Assembly (NCBI GenBank): GCA_907165275.2
Contig: OU015649.1
Location: 7,780,001-7,844,000, forward strand
DNA: 64,000 nucleotides
Reading direction: 5' to 3'
Origin: Zygaena filipendulae
Lineage: Eukaryota > Arthropoda > Insecta > Lepidoptera > Zygaenidae
The notes under the pieces are model-generated. The model searched no databases. It was not told where the DNA came from and saw only the letters and a list, made by a program, of their open reading frames with translations. The translations under genes were made by a program, and so were the position numbers. Shown here in pieces: positions 35,476 through 48,430 of the stretch. Position 1 is the stretch's first letter, and every line of letters begins with the position of its first letter.

Positions 35476-37112
35476 TAATAATATAATAATAATCATTTAT
35501 TCAAAGGCATAAAAAACACAATAGGTACACTTCCGATTCATGGTGGATTGAACGCCAGAACCCAGAACCTGAAAATAGGACTGGAGACCCCCTCACACGC
35601 AACCCTGAGGATAGTATATTTGAGGCATGGAGTCGCTGCCAGAATGATGCTACACGCTCTTATAAGAGCGAATAAATCAGGCGTCAGAGAACAAGTCCGA
35701 CGCACTGCACCATCGGGGCAGCCCCATGAGGATGCGGAAAGTATCGTTATACTGCACCCTCATGGTGCTCATAGAACGCCTTCGAAAATTAATCCACAGT
35801 TGAGAGGTATACTGAGGTATACTGAAAGAACGTCACCTAGACTGAGCCGTCATACTCGCCAAATCTACGCGCGAGCATGTTGCACCTAATAGGGCCCCTT
35901 TTCTCTTTCAATATGCCCCAAGTAGTTAAAGCGCTGCACAACCCTGATCACCGAGTCTCCTAAAAGAACCTCTGGTACACTCTCCGGGCCTCTTCATGCT
36001 ATAAAAACGAGCATTTCAGTTTTAGATGCATTATATTACAGAGATAATGCTCGCAAACTGAAAGCAATTTTCTGAGTGCACTGATCGAGGGGCTGAGAAG
36101 CACCATGTCATCAGCATAACTCAAATTTTTTACACATATGCCACCTATGTGACAGTCAATTTTGGTGCTTCTCGATCAGACCGTTGATATAAATACTAAA
36201 GAGGTCAGGAGAGGTCACCTTGGCGAACACCACAGTCTAATTTATAAATAATTATTAGATGTCACGTTGCCCGATTTTACATAATTTATTTGTTTTTTGT
36301 ACCAGTGTCTCAACAGATTGACTACCTCCTTCGGGACATTTGAGCCGAGGAATTTTCTTTAGAGAATTTTATAATTCACTCAATCAAATGCCCGCAAATC
36401 CAGAAAAAAAGCGTATACGGATGAATTTCGATCGAGGTAATAGTTTACAGTGTGCTTAAGGCTGATAATGGCAGAATCCGTCGAAAGGCCAGGACGAGCC
36501 TCCGAACGAGCATCGTCTATACAAATGTGGCTCAGCAGCCCAAGCCGCAACAAACGCACTTTGCCAAGGACCGTTCCAAGCGATATGGTAATTAGCTGGG
36601 GAGCTGAGGTTTCCAGTCCTATTTCGGGATAACTGTGGTTTTCATCGTTTCTACCAGAAGATATGAATATACTAAACACAGATTGTATAGTTTGCTTAGC
36701 TTTACGAACAGTATCTACGTCTCCCGCAGCAAGAATATGCTCAAGACTAAGTCCGTCATGACCGGGTGATTTTTCATGTTTCATGCGTCTTACTTAGCAA
36801 CATCTTCAACTGTAAATTGAATCACAGGACTGAAAGAGGATGAAGTAGATACGGGCTCATCTGCACAGGTTGAGGGCTTATTTTAAATTGATATGCAAAC
36901 ATATTTGCAATTTTAGCTGTATCCGGAAATCCACCTATATTAACAGGTGAGTTTTGTTTGAAACTAAACTTTTTAAAAATAGTACTTACACTAGAGCAAA
37001 TAATATTGCATCGTATCTTTCCCGGCAAATGCACATTGCATAGACTAGAGTTAGGTACACCATACCTTAGATGAGGCTGAATGCAAGGAGTGCAGCTTTG
37101 AGAGCTTGCCAA
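35476..37112 (-). mobile_element. Degenerate, truncated non-LTR retrotransposon
   Basis: Reverse-transcriptase remains in several broken frames: VNIGGFPDTAKIANMF (about 36900), SPGHDGLSLEHI (36770), RPGLSTDSAI...FFLDLRAFD (36470-36380), CGVRQGDLS (36215), the catalytic SYADDMVLLSP (36120-36090), and a C-terminal MRVQYNDTFRILMGLP (35760). Frameshifts and stops interrupt it throughout. The 3' end is an AAT-rich tail at 35476-35505. The overlapping plus-strand frame at 35548-35889 is a shadow of this element. Confidence 0.8.
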
Positions 37113-38082
37113 GTAGGTATAACATACGAATTTATTGTCTACATCAATAGCGGTCGCAGTGCAATGATAAAATCCTTATCTCTACTTCAACAGTTTATTA
37201 GATCGTTTGGGGACACTTTTTAATTTACAAATCCGTTTATTACATCATTTTACTTTTCACTTTACTGCGACATAGACGCGTACGCGTACTTGCAGTATTT
37301 TTTTTATATTATAGAGGAAGTGCGCAGCATTGTTCTGATAAATACGTACCTACGGATGATTGGAAATAAAAGATTATTTAGAAGTCTTAGTCCTAATTTA
37401 TTCAAAGACCTGCTAGCTTACTATGATATAGAATAACCTGTGTTTCACTCTTCAGAAGCCGAGTTCTCGACTTCATTGCCCGTGTGCCTTACCTACTGCA
37501 ATTCACAACTGTTTGCGATCTAGTTGGTCGAAACCATATCTAGACATTGTTCTTTTCGTTTAATTATGACATCTAGATATCGTAGTTTATTACTATAATT
37601 TTTGCAATAACAAATAATGTTGGCGAGGAAGCCGTAAAGAACGCACGCGTTTGCGGGCCAACCGTTTTTATATGATGAGTAATCAACTTGTTCTTTCGAG
37701 AAAACTACGTACCTATTTAGCTTAGACTTTACCGTACAACGCTGCCTATAGTTTGAACTTTAAACACCATTTGATATTATTTTTAACTAGATAAATTATC
37801 ATGCGGCAGAGCGATACCAACGTCACAAATAAAAAGAAGAAGAAAACAATATAGATAACTAGGTACAAACAAGAAACGCTTCTTGTTTCTATGCACAGCT
37901 CTCTTATCACCTTTACGACTTGAAAAGATCGCCTCTAGCAATAAGATCGCCTTTTGTTCTGTCTTTTCTTCTTTTTTTTCTAAGGTTCATTATGTTTCTT
38001 TTGGGGTAATACTTAAAGTAAGTATATTTGAATTTCAATTTGAAACAAAGTAAAAGGTAAATCACGATTGCTGATATTATAA

Positions 38083-38465
38083 AACCGACTTCCAAAAAAA
38101 CGCAAAATGAACGATACTAAAAAGTTAAAAATAACAAAATACCTACCGATTTAGTCCAAAAGACCAACATATTATTATTAGTTTGTGCTGCCACTGATCG
38201 GTTTGAACTCGGTGCCAAGCCCGCTTGTGTCTGCCCCCTTGGGTTGTTCTGCTCACGATGTGCTCGTGGCGGGAGTGGATGTAGTCCATGTACCCACTCC
38301 CTATTTGGCTTGTTACCGACTTCAAATCGATCAGTGGTAGCACAAACTAATAATTTTAATATAACGAGTAGATATTTTTGTCTTTTGGATTAAATCAGTA
38401 TTTTGATATTTTTAACTTTTTAGTATAGTGCATTTCTGTGTTTTTTGCAAGTCTGTTTTATTTTT
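38083..38465. mobile_element. AAACCGACTTC foldback element
   Basis: Ends AAAACCGACTTCCAAAAAAA and TTTTTTGCAAGTCTGTTTTA are inverted; a second pair (GTTTGTGCTGCCACTGATCG / CGATCAGTGGTAGCACAAAC) is nested inside. A related element with its core reversed is at 50390-50716. Confidence 0.8.
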
Positions 38466-38956
38466 ATTTTTTATTATGTTTATTTCTCACTTTTAAGTGA
38501 TTGAGTTTGTAATTTACCTTAGCCTAATGTAAACTGTTCATCACCTTTTACAAAATATTGCTTTTCCCGATGCAGGGACTTTAATTGTTGAGGAGTTCTC
38601 CTCGTATTTCACCATCAGTTCCACTTCGCCATATGCATTGTGATAGGCATAAATTGTTTAGGAACCATGTTAAAGTTCAGCGTTTGTGAGACATACTTGT
38701 AAGTCGTTGCCCAAAGTAGGCCCCAGAATCATATTGCAGGTGAATGACCTATCTACATGACGATAGCGACTTGTCTGCATGTCACTGGTCAGTAGGTACA
38801 GTCGACAGTGGTACTAAATATACAATAGGTATATACTCCGATTAATAATAACAACAATACCTACGGACAAAATTTTCGCACGTTAAATTTAATCACAGTG
38901 CACATCTAGGTAGGTATACCTAATTAAACTAATTTTATTGTATAATTATTGTATAA

Positions 38957-39144
38957 CTAGCTGTGCCCCGCGGTTTCACCCGCAGTAATTACGGAGTTCC
39001 CGCGGGAATTCCGGGATAAAAATTACCCTATGTCCTTGTCTGTACCCCTGACAACGTGCATGCCAAATTTCATCCAAATCCATTCAGCCGTTTTTGCGTG
39101 ATTGAGTAACAAACATCCACACTTTCATATTTATAATATTAGTA
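38957..39144. repeat. CTAGCTG/CCGCGG repeat (best full reverse copy)
   Basis: Runs CTAGCTGTGCCCCGCGGTTT to TTTATAATATTAGTAGGA with few changes; useful as the family reference in this window. Confidence 0.92.
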
Positions 39145-39547
39145 GGATATAAGTATACATATAGAGGTATAGTTTTTTTTTTTGCTAGGAATCTCTGGAC
39201 CGACTCATATTCTTTAACTGACAGAAAGGTTCAGTAGGTAGGTACTCCGGAGTGACATTCTATAGATACTTTTTGACCCAGAATAAAGAGTCCTCGAGGG
39301 AATTTCGAAATGCATGGGCACCTTTGTTTTGAGGGGTACCGACGTATAAATCTTGCTAAAATTATATTAAAAAGCAAGTAAAAAATTTTAATGTTATTAT
39401 GCGTCGCGAGTTGGTATAACATTAGCCCAGTATACAATTTAAAAGATAGCAATGTATTCAGCCACTAATTACAAGTTATAATAGTTATCTAGTAGGTAAC
39501 CAGTAACCTAGCTGCTATAATATTAAAAAAGCTGTTAGGTACTTATA

Positions 39548-39996
39548 GTCCAGTCATTTGGTGCAAAAATGGGGTTACCTGGAGAGTTTTCCAGGAGTTT
39601 TGAAAATGGGCAATTTTATATATTTCGATATATCTGTGCCACTCGCCCCGCCATATTGGAAAAATGGCGCTTAATAGCAGTTTTTCGACAATACCCCATT
39701 TCCGACTCATTGTAAGATAAAAATATTTATACAGGAATATTTTTAAGCAGTGCGCAAAATTTGGTAGTTCAGTATCAGTACCTAATAGAATACATTTTCA
39801 TTATTTGTTAAAAACTTTTTGATATTTTTTTATCCGTCTTTAAATCAGCAAAATATGGAAATTATTTTCAATATGGCGGCGCGAGTGGAACAGATACGAG
39901 GTGACAAAGTTGAAATTCGGAAAGAGCACATCGAAATCTACAAAATTTTCAAAATTCCCGGATAACTTTGTACGTAAAACTACCAAATGACTGGAC
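39548..39996. mobile_element. 449-bp terminal-inverted-repeat element
   Basis: GTCCAGTCATTTGGT at left and its reverse complement ACCAAATGACTGGAC at right; inner arms share GTTTTGAAAAT-type sequence. No coding capacity, so non-autonomous. Superfamily not determined. Confidence 0.75.
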
Positions 39997-40160
39997 AATT
40001 CAAAAAATTCGTTTCTTTTTCTTTTAATTTTAAATCCAGTTATCTGAACGAGGAAGCTAAAAATGTGCAAAATTGCAATAACTACAGTTCTCTTTGATTT
40101 ATAGAGCTAAAATGTTAATTTTAATATATATAATAATGGGGTATAGATAATGATATACAA

Positions 40161-40776
40161 CTAGCTGTCCCGCGCGGTTTCACCCGCGATAATTTCGAAG
40201 TTCCTGCGGAACTGTTCCATACAAACTTTGCAACGCCTTTTCATCCCCTTAGGGGTTGAATTTTCAAAAATCCTTTCTTATGGGATGCCTACGTCATAGA
40301 ACACAACCCTCCAAGTTTCAGATCTCTACGATCAGCGGTTTAGGCTGTGTGTTGATCCATCAGTAATTCAGGACAAAGCATTTTATATGTATAGATAAGC
40401 CATATAAGCCATATTATAAAAATATACTTCGTTAAGGGGAAAAAGTATTTAAAGTTGGACTAAACTGGACTAAACCGTCTATAGACTATTTGTTGTTTTA
40501 GTTACGGAACCCTGTGCAAGTCTCACTCGCTCTTGATCAGGTGTTTACTGTTTAGTATGTACTAGCTGTCCCCCGCGATTTCACCCGCTGTAATTTCGGA
40601 GTTCTCGCGGGAATTCCAGGATAAATTATACGTAATTATACCTTCCTTATGAATCAGTCTATATATTGGTAAAAACCGCTTGAAAATTCGTTCAGTATCT
40701 TATAGTTTTTGAGTTTATCGCAAACAGACAGACAAATGCGGCGGAGGACTTTGTTTTATAATCATATGTAAGGATA
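40161..40776. repeat. Two CTAGCTG/CCGCGG repeats and an RTE end
   Basis: 40161-40398 and 40562-40776, same orientation. Between them TTACGGAACCCTGTGCAAGT (40500-40545) is an antisense RTE-like 3' end. Confidence 0.75.
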
Positions 40777-41251
40777 ATTAATACAGACATAAAGACAACC
40801 GTTATAGCTACCTATGTGTGCAGAATGAAAGTTTTATATACTATGTGTATCTACTGATTGTAGGTACTTACTTTATCATAAAAATTAATGAATTTGTTTT
40901 TATCCAAAAAGCAGAAATACTTGTTACCATCTGATCAAGTTTGGTATATTACACGTACATACGAACCTGTATATATTACATATTTTGACGTTTTTTCACA
41001 GTACCTACATTGCCCCACGCAGATACCAGCTAAATAATACGTTATCTATCGCAAGCGAGATTCGAATTGTGTGAGCGAGTGAATTGAGTGGGCGGCTAGC
41101 TGCACTTTGCCCATTTTACGAATGATAAGTATTCATCACATGAAAAAGTTGACAAGAGATCAGTAGTCTGGTGCCAAGTTATAGATATGCGTAGTTTGGG
41201 ACCAGGGGTCCTACCGCCATCTCTATAAGTGTATTTACTTCGACAATATTA

Positions 41252-41538
41252 GGCTTGTTTCCGGAGTATGAAAATCAAAATTCTATTTAGTCCCGTCTTG
41301 TAGATTAATAAATAAAATAATGGACGCGTATTTTTCCAATTATTGAAAAAATACTAAGATAAAATGCTCTTGACGTCATTATGTGCTATAAACTGTAGCA
41401 CGGCTTGACGTCACGCGATATTTTAACTTAATGTATCTCCGTTATTCTTTCATTACGTAAAAAATGAAAAAATACGGGTCCAACATTTTTTATTTATCTA
41501 CAAGACGGACTAAAAATAAAAATTTGGTTGGCAAGCCC
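41252..41538. mobile_element. GGCTTG..CAAGCC inverted-repeat element, copy A
   Basis: Left GGCTTG..GTATGAAAATCAAAATTC..TAGTCCCGTC, right ACAAGACGGACTAAAAATA..GGCAAGCCC. Centre carries two TGACGTCA octamers (about 41372 and 41408) around GTGCTATAAACTGTAGCAC. Confidence 0.8.
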
Positions 41539-41639
41539 ATTTGTCCATTGACGACGTACTCGTCCACGATTCCGCCACTATGTTGTAATAGTATGTAAGT
41601 TGAAGTTACAACCGACGAAATTTCGATAATATCCTTATA

Positions 41640-41810
41640 CTTACATTATTTTAAAACAAAGTGGAACTGAACACTGGACGGATTTTCATGCGGTTTTCAC
41701 CAATAGGTATAGTGATTCCAGGGGAAGGTTTATAGCTATAGTTTATCCTGAAATTCTCGCGGGAACTCGCAAATTACCTACCACGGGTGAAACCGCGGGG
41801 GACAGCTAGT
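41640..41810. repeat. CTAGCTG/CCGCGG repeat
   Basis: Ends CACGGGTGAAACCGCGGGGG.ACAGCTAG; left part ACTGGACGGATTTTCATGCG. Confidence 0.8.
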
Positions 41811-41924
41811 AACTAATAAAAATGTTAAAAAGATTATAGTTAGTAGGGCCCGCTCCTTGGCGGCGCTGTGAGATAACGTCGCGTCGGAGTATCGTATAGC
41901 ACTATTAATATTTAAAAACCAGCC

Positions 41925-42395
41925 TAGTGCGAGTCTGATTCGCGCATGAAGGGTTCCATACCATTATCTATGAAAACGGCAACAAAAATCATGTCTGTTG
42001 TATAGGAGCCCCACTTAAATATCTGTTTTATTTTAATTTAATTATTTATTTTTAAAGTGAATATATATTAAAGTTCTTGAATATATATATTGTTAAATAT
42101 TTGTGAATATTTCAAGCTTAGTTTGTACTTTTTTCCGTTATCAATATTGAGCAAAAACGAGCAATAAAATCACGTTTGTTGTATGGGAGCCCCCTCAACT
42201 GTTTATTTTATTCTGTTTTTTTAGTATATTTTGTTATGGCGGCAATAGAAATACATCATCTCAACAATCTTAATATCACGGTTCATGAGATACAAGCCTG
42301 GTGACAGACGTATCTATACAGACGGATGGACGGACGGACGGATGCGCGGACGGTCTTAGTAATAGGGTCCCGTTTTATTGTCAACCGGACTAATT
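41925..42395. repeat. RTE-like LINE 3' region
   Basis: GTGCGAGTCTGATTCGCGCA..AAGGGTTCCATACC at left, (GACG)n-rich GGACGGACGGACGGATGCGC and AATAGGGTCCCGTTTTATTG at right. Same family as 28468-28815. Confidence 0.65.
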
Positions 42396-42399
42396 TCGT

Positions 42400-44330
42400 G
42401 GAGGTTATATCAATGTAGGTGATAATTTTAGACCATACTTTTTTATTTTCATGAGACCCATGTTGATAAGACATTTATGTTGATAAGACGTTAAAATTCC
42501 TCTCGATTAATATATTTTATTTATCGAAGACTTTTACCGGGCTCGATTTTCATATTCATATATTATTATGTTAATATTGCTTGCACAATCATTATCATCT
42601 ACCTACGAGCACGTATCATTTAACATTGAGATTTAAACAGAATCGCACGTACTATGTGTTTACAATTTTTTTTTGTTAAATGTAATTAAACAAACGATAG
42701 TAGATGTGATTTTTCTATTATATATCGTAATTGGTTGTTTCACTTGCTACTCAAATACACGAGGTGACGTCTGGTATCATTTCAATGCCAAGATAGATAC
42801 TCCCAATCTCACTCCCAATTCATGTAAGTTGCGTGTTGCGGTATTAATTTACATGTACGTCTTTATTACTCTATAGGTTTTATTAAATATTGGTAGTCGT
42901 GTTGTTGTCAGTTTAAAAAAGTAAAGTGTTATTTCTGTTCTATTATTAGAAGTAAAATCAAAGTGGATAGACCTAACGTAAGTATGTATTTATTTTAAAA
43001 TGAACTAAAACACCGTTCGTATTAATTACCGAATTATCTCTTTCATATTATTTAAAAATGATTGATCAAATGCTTATCTATGCATAATTTGACCTTATTT
43101 TAATAATTCCTTATTCTAATAAGCCTATATCTCCTATTTAAACTTATAACACACCATTTTTATAAGTAGATAGGTACTCACTACTACTTAATTCTATTAA
43201 AGTTTTAAAAAATATAAAAAATTTAGTAAAAATATCAAAAGATATACAAATATCGCATTTTTAAAGACATTTCATTTCAGACATTTTCGCGTTTTGTTAA
43301 AGGTATCTCATTCAAATGAATTTACAATACTATCCGTCCATGACTTTTTTCAAAATTTTAGGTAGGTACTTAAAGAAACACAATAGTACGCATAGGTACC
43401 TGATATTTACCCGTAGACAGACACTATTTAACTTGGTGACACGACTTAGTACCCCCTTCCAGACTGACGTAGGTATTATTATCTTATATGTAGGTAGTAT
43501 GAGTACCCTACAGTGTAGATAACCTATAGATAACTATGTCTAATGATAATATAGGTACAGACAACTATTATGTACGTTGGCCAGAGCAAAATGATATACT
43601 ACCTACCACTGATAAATCTCTCTGACCTGCTATCAGCACTCACTTTGGCCAAACGGAGGTCAACATATTGTTAATATCTCACATATTACCTATTAATAGA
43701 TATCCTTATCATACAACATATTATAATTATACCATAACTATCATGCACCTACCAGCAGGTTGCAACGTGCGTTTAAGGAATATTTTAGTTTCCTATAAGT
43801 ATTCTATTCGTGATCGAACTATCAAATAAAAGGAGATTTATAAAAGAAGGTACAATCTTGAGACAAGCGCTCAAAATATAATAGGTACATACCTACCTAT
43901 AGTAAAATAAAGTTAGAAATAATACCTATAGATGATATAGATGAAGCAAAAATAGGTGCCAAGGTTTATATTCTGGAACAGACGATGCGATTTGTATGAA
44001 ATTTAATGAGATCCCCCTCTTTTATTGTAATGTTACTGTATATTATGTCATTGATAGGTGTATAATATGTCATTTAATATTTCATCAAAATTTAGAACTG
44101 ATATTCGGTACCTGCCGAATAATTCAGAGGCAATAAATTTCGGAAACGTTGGACGATCGAAAATTTATTAACTGCTTTGTATTTGTTCATTTCACTAACG
44201 TCGGGTATATCTATTACACCGTATATCTATTAAACAAAGCCAAACAGGCACCCACTCACCTATCCGGGACAATAAACAACAAACCACCCCGGTACAAGTT
44301 TATTATTATGTGTATATACATATATTAGAG
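42400..44330. other. AT-rich intergenic DNA
   Basis: Many TAGGTACCTA-type short runs; no exon or element recognised. Confidence 0.4.
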
Positions 44331-44335
44331 CAGCC

Positions 44336-44468
44336 GGGCTAAGATGCGCAAGACGACAAAATTTTATCGAGCCATTTTATCGATTCTCGTCGACATATTG
44401 TATGGCTTTGTCGACGAGAATCGATAAAATGGCTCGATAAAATTTTGTCGTCTTGCGCATCTTAGCCC
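44336..44468. mobile_element. Perfect inverted repeat, 60-bp arms, 13-bp loop
   Basis: Left arm 44336-44395 begins GGGCTAAGATGCGCAAGACG; right arm 44409-44468 is its exact reverse complement; loop TATTGTATGGCTT. No coding content. Either a very young foldback MITE or a hairpin-RNA source. Confidence 0.9.
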
Positions 44469-44624
44469 CCCAGGTCGATATTGTTTGAGGCAGGTACCTT
44501 CTTTCTGCAGACTTAGCTCTTAGAGAATCAACAAGCTAACTTTGTACCTTCATAAATTACCATAGAGTAGGTAAAGGAGAAATCCGTCCAAGCTTTAGTC
44601 ATATTGTTCGTTACATAGTATAAA

Positions 44625-44790
44625 ATAAAATCGATTCCGCTGTCTGTTCGCGATAAACTCAAAAACTACTGAACGGATTTTCATGCTGTTATCACCAATA
44701 GATAGTGATTCAAGAAGATAGTTTATCCTAGAATTCACGCGGGAACTCCGAAATTACCGCGGGTGAAACCGGGCGGCACTGCTACCTAGT
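44625..44790. repeat. CTAGCTG/CCGCGG repeat
   Basis: CTACTGAACGGATTTTCATG..GAATTCACGCGGGAACTCCG..CGGGTGAAACCG. Confidence 0.8.
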
Positions 44791-45074
44791 TAAATAATAT
44801 ATCACTCTATGGCCTACTTCCAGGGATATTTAATATCAGTTGACTTTGTCGTCAACTTTTGTGCGAGCATCTCATACTTTTAAATAATTTACTAATAAAA
44901 TCATAGTTAAACCTTTAACCATCTAGTCTATTATACGTTAACCATTCGAAACTTGCGTCATAGGACTAGACGGCATGTTATGCTGAGAGTGAGTGGTAGT
45001 CTCTTTGGTAGGTTACTCATTAAAAATTAGTTTCAACCGCACTATTTATTTGTTGTAGGAAGTAAACCTTATAT

Positions 45075-45386
45075 TTTAGGGTATGAAAATCAAAATTATA
45101 TTTAGTAAATAATAAAAAATAATAGACACGTTTTTCCTTTTTAAATTATTGATAATATATTAGGAAAAAACTACAATAAAACGCATTAAAGTTTAGGAGT
45201 GGAGGCTCTTAACGTCATAACGTGCTAATAAACTGTAGCACGACGCGACGTGACTTCACGCGACATTTCGACTTAAAGTATCTCCGTTATTTTTTCATTA
45301 CGTAAAAAAAAATATATGTCCAATTCCAATATTTTTTATTAATCTACAAGACGGACTAAAAACTAAAATTTGGTTGACAAGCCCAT
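45075..45386. mobile_element. GGCTTG..CAAGCC inverted-repeat element, copy B
   Basis: GTATGAAAATCAAAATTATA at left, ACAAGACGGACTAAAAACTA..GACAAGCCC at right; central TAACGTCATAACGTGC..CTGTAGCACG. Confidence 0.8.
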
Positions 45387-45762
45387 TATCTACATTTGTA
45401 TGGAACGGTGAAAGTGGAGAAGGTTAAAGAATCTATACTTACGATACGAGTAAATGAAAACCAAAACAACACGAGGAAATTTAGTCAATGCCAATACTAC
45501 TTCTGGCGCTGGTTTTGATTTGTTATGTGCTTCCGGGATAAAAGTATCCTAAACAGGCTGTTACAGAATGGTGTAGTCATATTTGACGATTGTGTTCACG
45601 GTATCATCTGCAAAGATTTGACACAAGTAACGGAACCAGTACGATGAAATAAACTACCCTAAAAGCAAAATTTGTTTTTATTTACTTGTCTGTAAAAAAC
45701 CTAAACGTTGATAAATTACATTAAACAGTCTTGAACCCGTCATCTGTAATCGATTTATGACC

Positions 45763-47040
45763 TACGAGGGCGGCACTGAAAATTTCGGGAATCAAGGAAG
45801 TGACACCACGTTACTATTTAAAAAATTATTTATTGCTTTTCGAAGTATTCTCCGCGAAATTTGACACATTTTTCCATACGATGGAACCAATCATTGAAGC
45901 AACCATTCCATTCGGAAGTTGGGGTCTCCAAAATGGCCGTTTTGTAGACGTCCACAGCTTCTTCAGGTGATGAAAATCTCTGACCACGCAATTTATTCTT
46001 TATTTTAGGGAAAGTATAGAAATCATTAGGTCGGGGCTGTACGGCAGATGGTCTAATAATTCTATGTTTTCTTGCTCTAAAAACTTTATTGTTCTGTGCG
46101 CGGTGTGAGAACTCGCATTGTCGTGATGGAGGATGATGCGGCGGTTGCAGTTCTCTTTACGGAGTTTAGAAACGACCTGTGGCAAACAAATGCTAGCATA
46201 CCATTCTGCATTAAACGTTCTTTGTCCCTCAAGAGGAATAGTCGCAACATGGCCGGTTTTGGAGACAAACGTGGCCATCATTTTTTTTGCAACACTTCAA
46301 TTTTTGTTGGCTTTAACTAATTTTCGAACACTCAAACTCGTGACTGGTTTTTTGTTTCGGGTTCGTACGCGTATATCCAGGATTCGTCACCTGATACGAT
46401 GTTGTATACAGCATTTGAGGATCCTGCGTGGAATCTTTCGAGACTTCTGACGCACCAAGTAACGCGAGCCGCTTTTTGCTCTTCACAGAGCAAATGCGGT
46501 ATCCATCGGGAAAACAACTTTTTTACACCTAATTGTTCATGAAAGATTATTTGTATTTGACTCATGCTAATGTCTAAAGTTGCCTGAATTTTGCGGTATG
46601 TCACATGTCGATCTTTCTCAATCAGCTTACGCACAGCATCAACGTTTTCTTGGGTGACTGCAGTTTTTGGCCGACCTTGACGGGGATCATCACTGAGCTT
46701 GACACGTCCACGTTGAAATTCAGCAAACCAGCGATAAATTGTGGTTTTGGATGGGGCTTCATCACCAAATGCAGAAATCATCCGTTCAACACACTGTTTT
46801 TGTGTTAAACCACTTCGAAAGTCATAATAAATCATCGCTCTAGCATTTTCTCGAGTCAATTCCATTTTCTCAACGACTAAACAAGTTTGACAAGACCTTG
46901 TGACAAGACCGAGAATCTTTTTTTAAATAAATAAATGGTATTCGATTTTTAAAACCAAGGAGTTTTCAATTAAAAAGATTTTAATATGACAGGAACAGTG
47001 GAAATATTCCATTCCCGATACTTTTAGTGCAGCCTATGTA
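45763..47040 (-). mobile_element. Mariner (Tc1/mariner, DD34D) element with both ends
   Basis: Imperfect terminal inverted repeats of about 30 bp (TACGAGGGCGGCACT at left; TACATAGGCTGCACT read inward at right; both continue to TCGGGAAT), each bordered by the expected TA dinucleotide. The 1.28 kb length is normal for mariner. Its transposase is broken (see next entry). Confidence 0.9.
45830..46865 (-). pseudogene. Broken mariner transposase
   Basis: Starts MELTRENARAMIYYDF at 46865 and keeps a helix-turn-helix region (RMISAFGDEAPSKTTIYRWF), a GRPK linker, the first catalytic Asp in SGDESWIYAY and the second in HHDNASSHTA. Breaks, in order: a TGA at 46332-46334, a TAG at 46317-46319, a one-base loss in the A8 run near 46284-46291, and a short deletion near 46022-46027 just before the third catalytic Asp (TCGGGGCTG region on the plus strand), which shifts the frame again. 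The frame recovers as VKFRGEYFEKQ and stops at 45830. Cannot make a working enzyme. By spacing, the third Asp is 34 residues after the second (DD34D). Confidence 0.9.
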
Positions 47041-47615
47041 CCTAGTGAGATGACATGTTTATTTTGTTGCGGAAGTAGTTGTTGAAAATACTTTTCTCTC
47101 GTCATCAAATTATAAAGTAAGGTTTTTGGGTTAAATACCACGGTCAAAATATTTTATAAGATATCAGATCACGATCTTGAAATATGACTACACCTTTCTG
47201 TAACACCCTGTATAAGCTATCAACATGCCACGTTTCATTCAAATCCGTTCAATAGTTTCCACATGATGCTTGCACGGACGGACAAATTAATACCATAGAT
47301 GCAGATCTATTATTATAGGTATGTATAGAAGCAAAATGTTAATTTCATTGATCTTTTTATTAGGTTAATTAAATCAATATACCTACTACAAAATATGGGG
47401 AAAAATCTATATAGGTACATAGGTAGGTACTTGATATATACTTCACAGATTATTATATACCTTTGATAAATAATAAACAGGTACCAGTGTTATTGTGAAT
47501 TTTAACCATTCATTATACGATCTTATCTATCATAGGGATAGGTACGGAAAATTAGTTGTAAATAAAAATGTTAATAAAACTTTACTTTGTAAATAACACA
47601 ATGGGGAAGTGGACT

Positions 47616-47932
47616 ACTTTTGAAAATCAAAATTCTAATTAGTCCGTCAGTTAGAAAATAAAAAAAACAATAGACACGTATTTTTGCTTTTTCAAATAAA
47701 CTAAAATATACAGAGATAAAGCGCATTAAAGTTTAGGGTGAGGGGGTCGTGACGTCACTAACCGCTAAAACCGCCATACAAACTGTCAAAATAGTAACGT
47801 CACGCGGAATTTCAACTCAATATATCGCCGTTATTTTTTGTTTACGTAAAAAAAGAAAAAAATACGTGTCCAATATTATTTAATAATCTACAAGACGGAC
47901 TAAAAATAAAAAATTAGTCAACATGCCTATTG
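47616..47932. mobile_element. GGCTTG..CAAGCC inverted-repeat element, copy C
   Basis: TGAAAATCAAAATTCTAATTAGTCCGTCAG (first bases diagnostic) to ACAAGACGGACTAAAAATAA; central GTGACGTCAC and AACGTCACGCGG. Confidence 0.8.
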
Positions 47933-48253
47933 CATGTAAGTATGCAATAGGCATGCAATTAAATAATTCTTTGTTTGTCGGTCTCGGTGATGTTCATAAA
48001 ACAATTTATAAAAATGTGAAAATAAAACGTATACTAACCTTCGTACTTCGGACTTAGTAGGCACTGGGTAGGCCTCTCCTGATTTCGGTATACCTACTTA
48101 CCTATACGTATTTATATATTTTTAATGGCATCTCCACCGTTTCGTTGTCAATAACCCGTAACTCTCCCTTCGTCTTCCGTTTCATTTCCGTGCCCTTGAT
48201 ATTGCTCGTGTTACATTGTTGGGTTGAACGTTTCTGAACGACTATACTTGAAA

Positions 48254-48430
48254 CTAGCGTTGCCCCGCGGTTTCACCCGCGGTAATTTCGGAGTTCCCGT
48301 GGGAATTCCAGGATAAAAAGTACCCTCTGTCCTTCTCCGTACCCCGAAAACGTGTATGTATTTCATAATGATCCGTTCAGCCGTTGAGGCGGGAATGCGT
48401 AATAAACTCACTTTCGCATTTAATTTAATG
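48254..48430. repeat. CTAGCTG/CCGCGG repeat (reverse)
   Basis: CTAGCGTTGCCCCGCGGTTT to AATAAACTCACTTTCGCATTTAA. Confidence 0.85.

Noticed and set aside
35548..35889. 113-codon plus-strand frame
   Set aside because: Antisense to decayed LINE reverse-transcriptase sequence (MRVQYNDTFRILMGLP on the minus strand).
46096..46450. Plus-strand frames over the mariner
   Set aside because: Antisense to the transposase.
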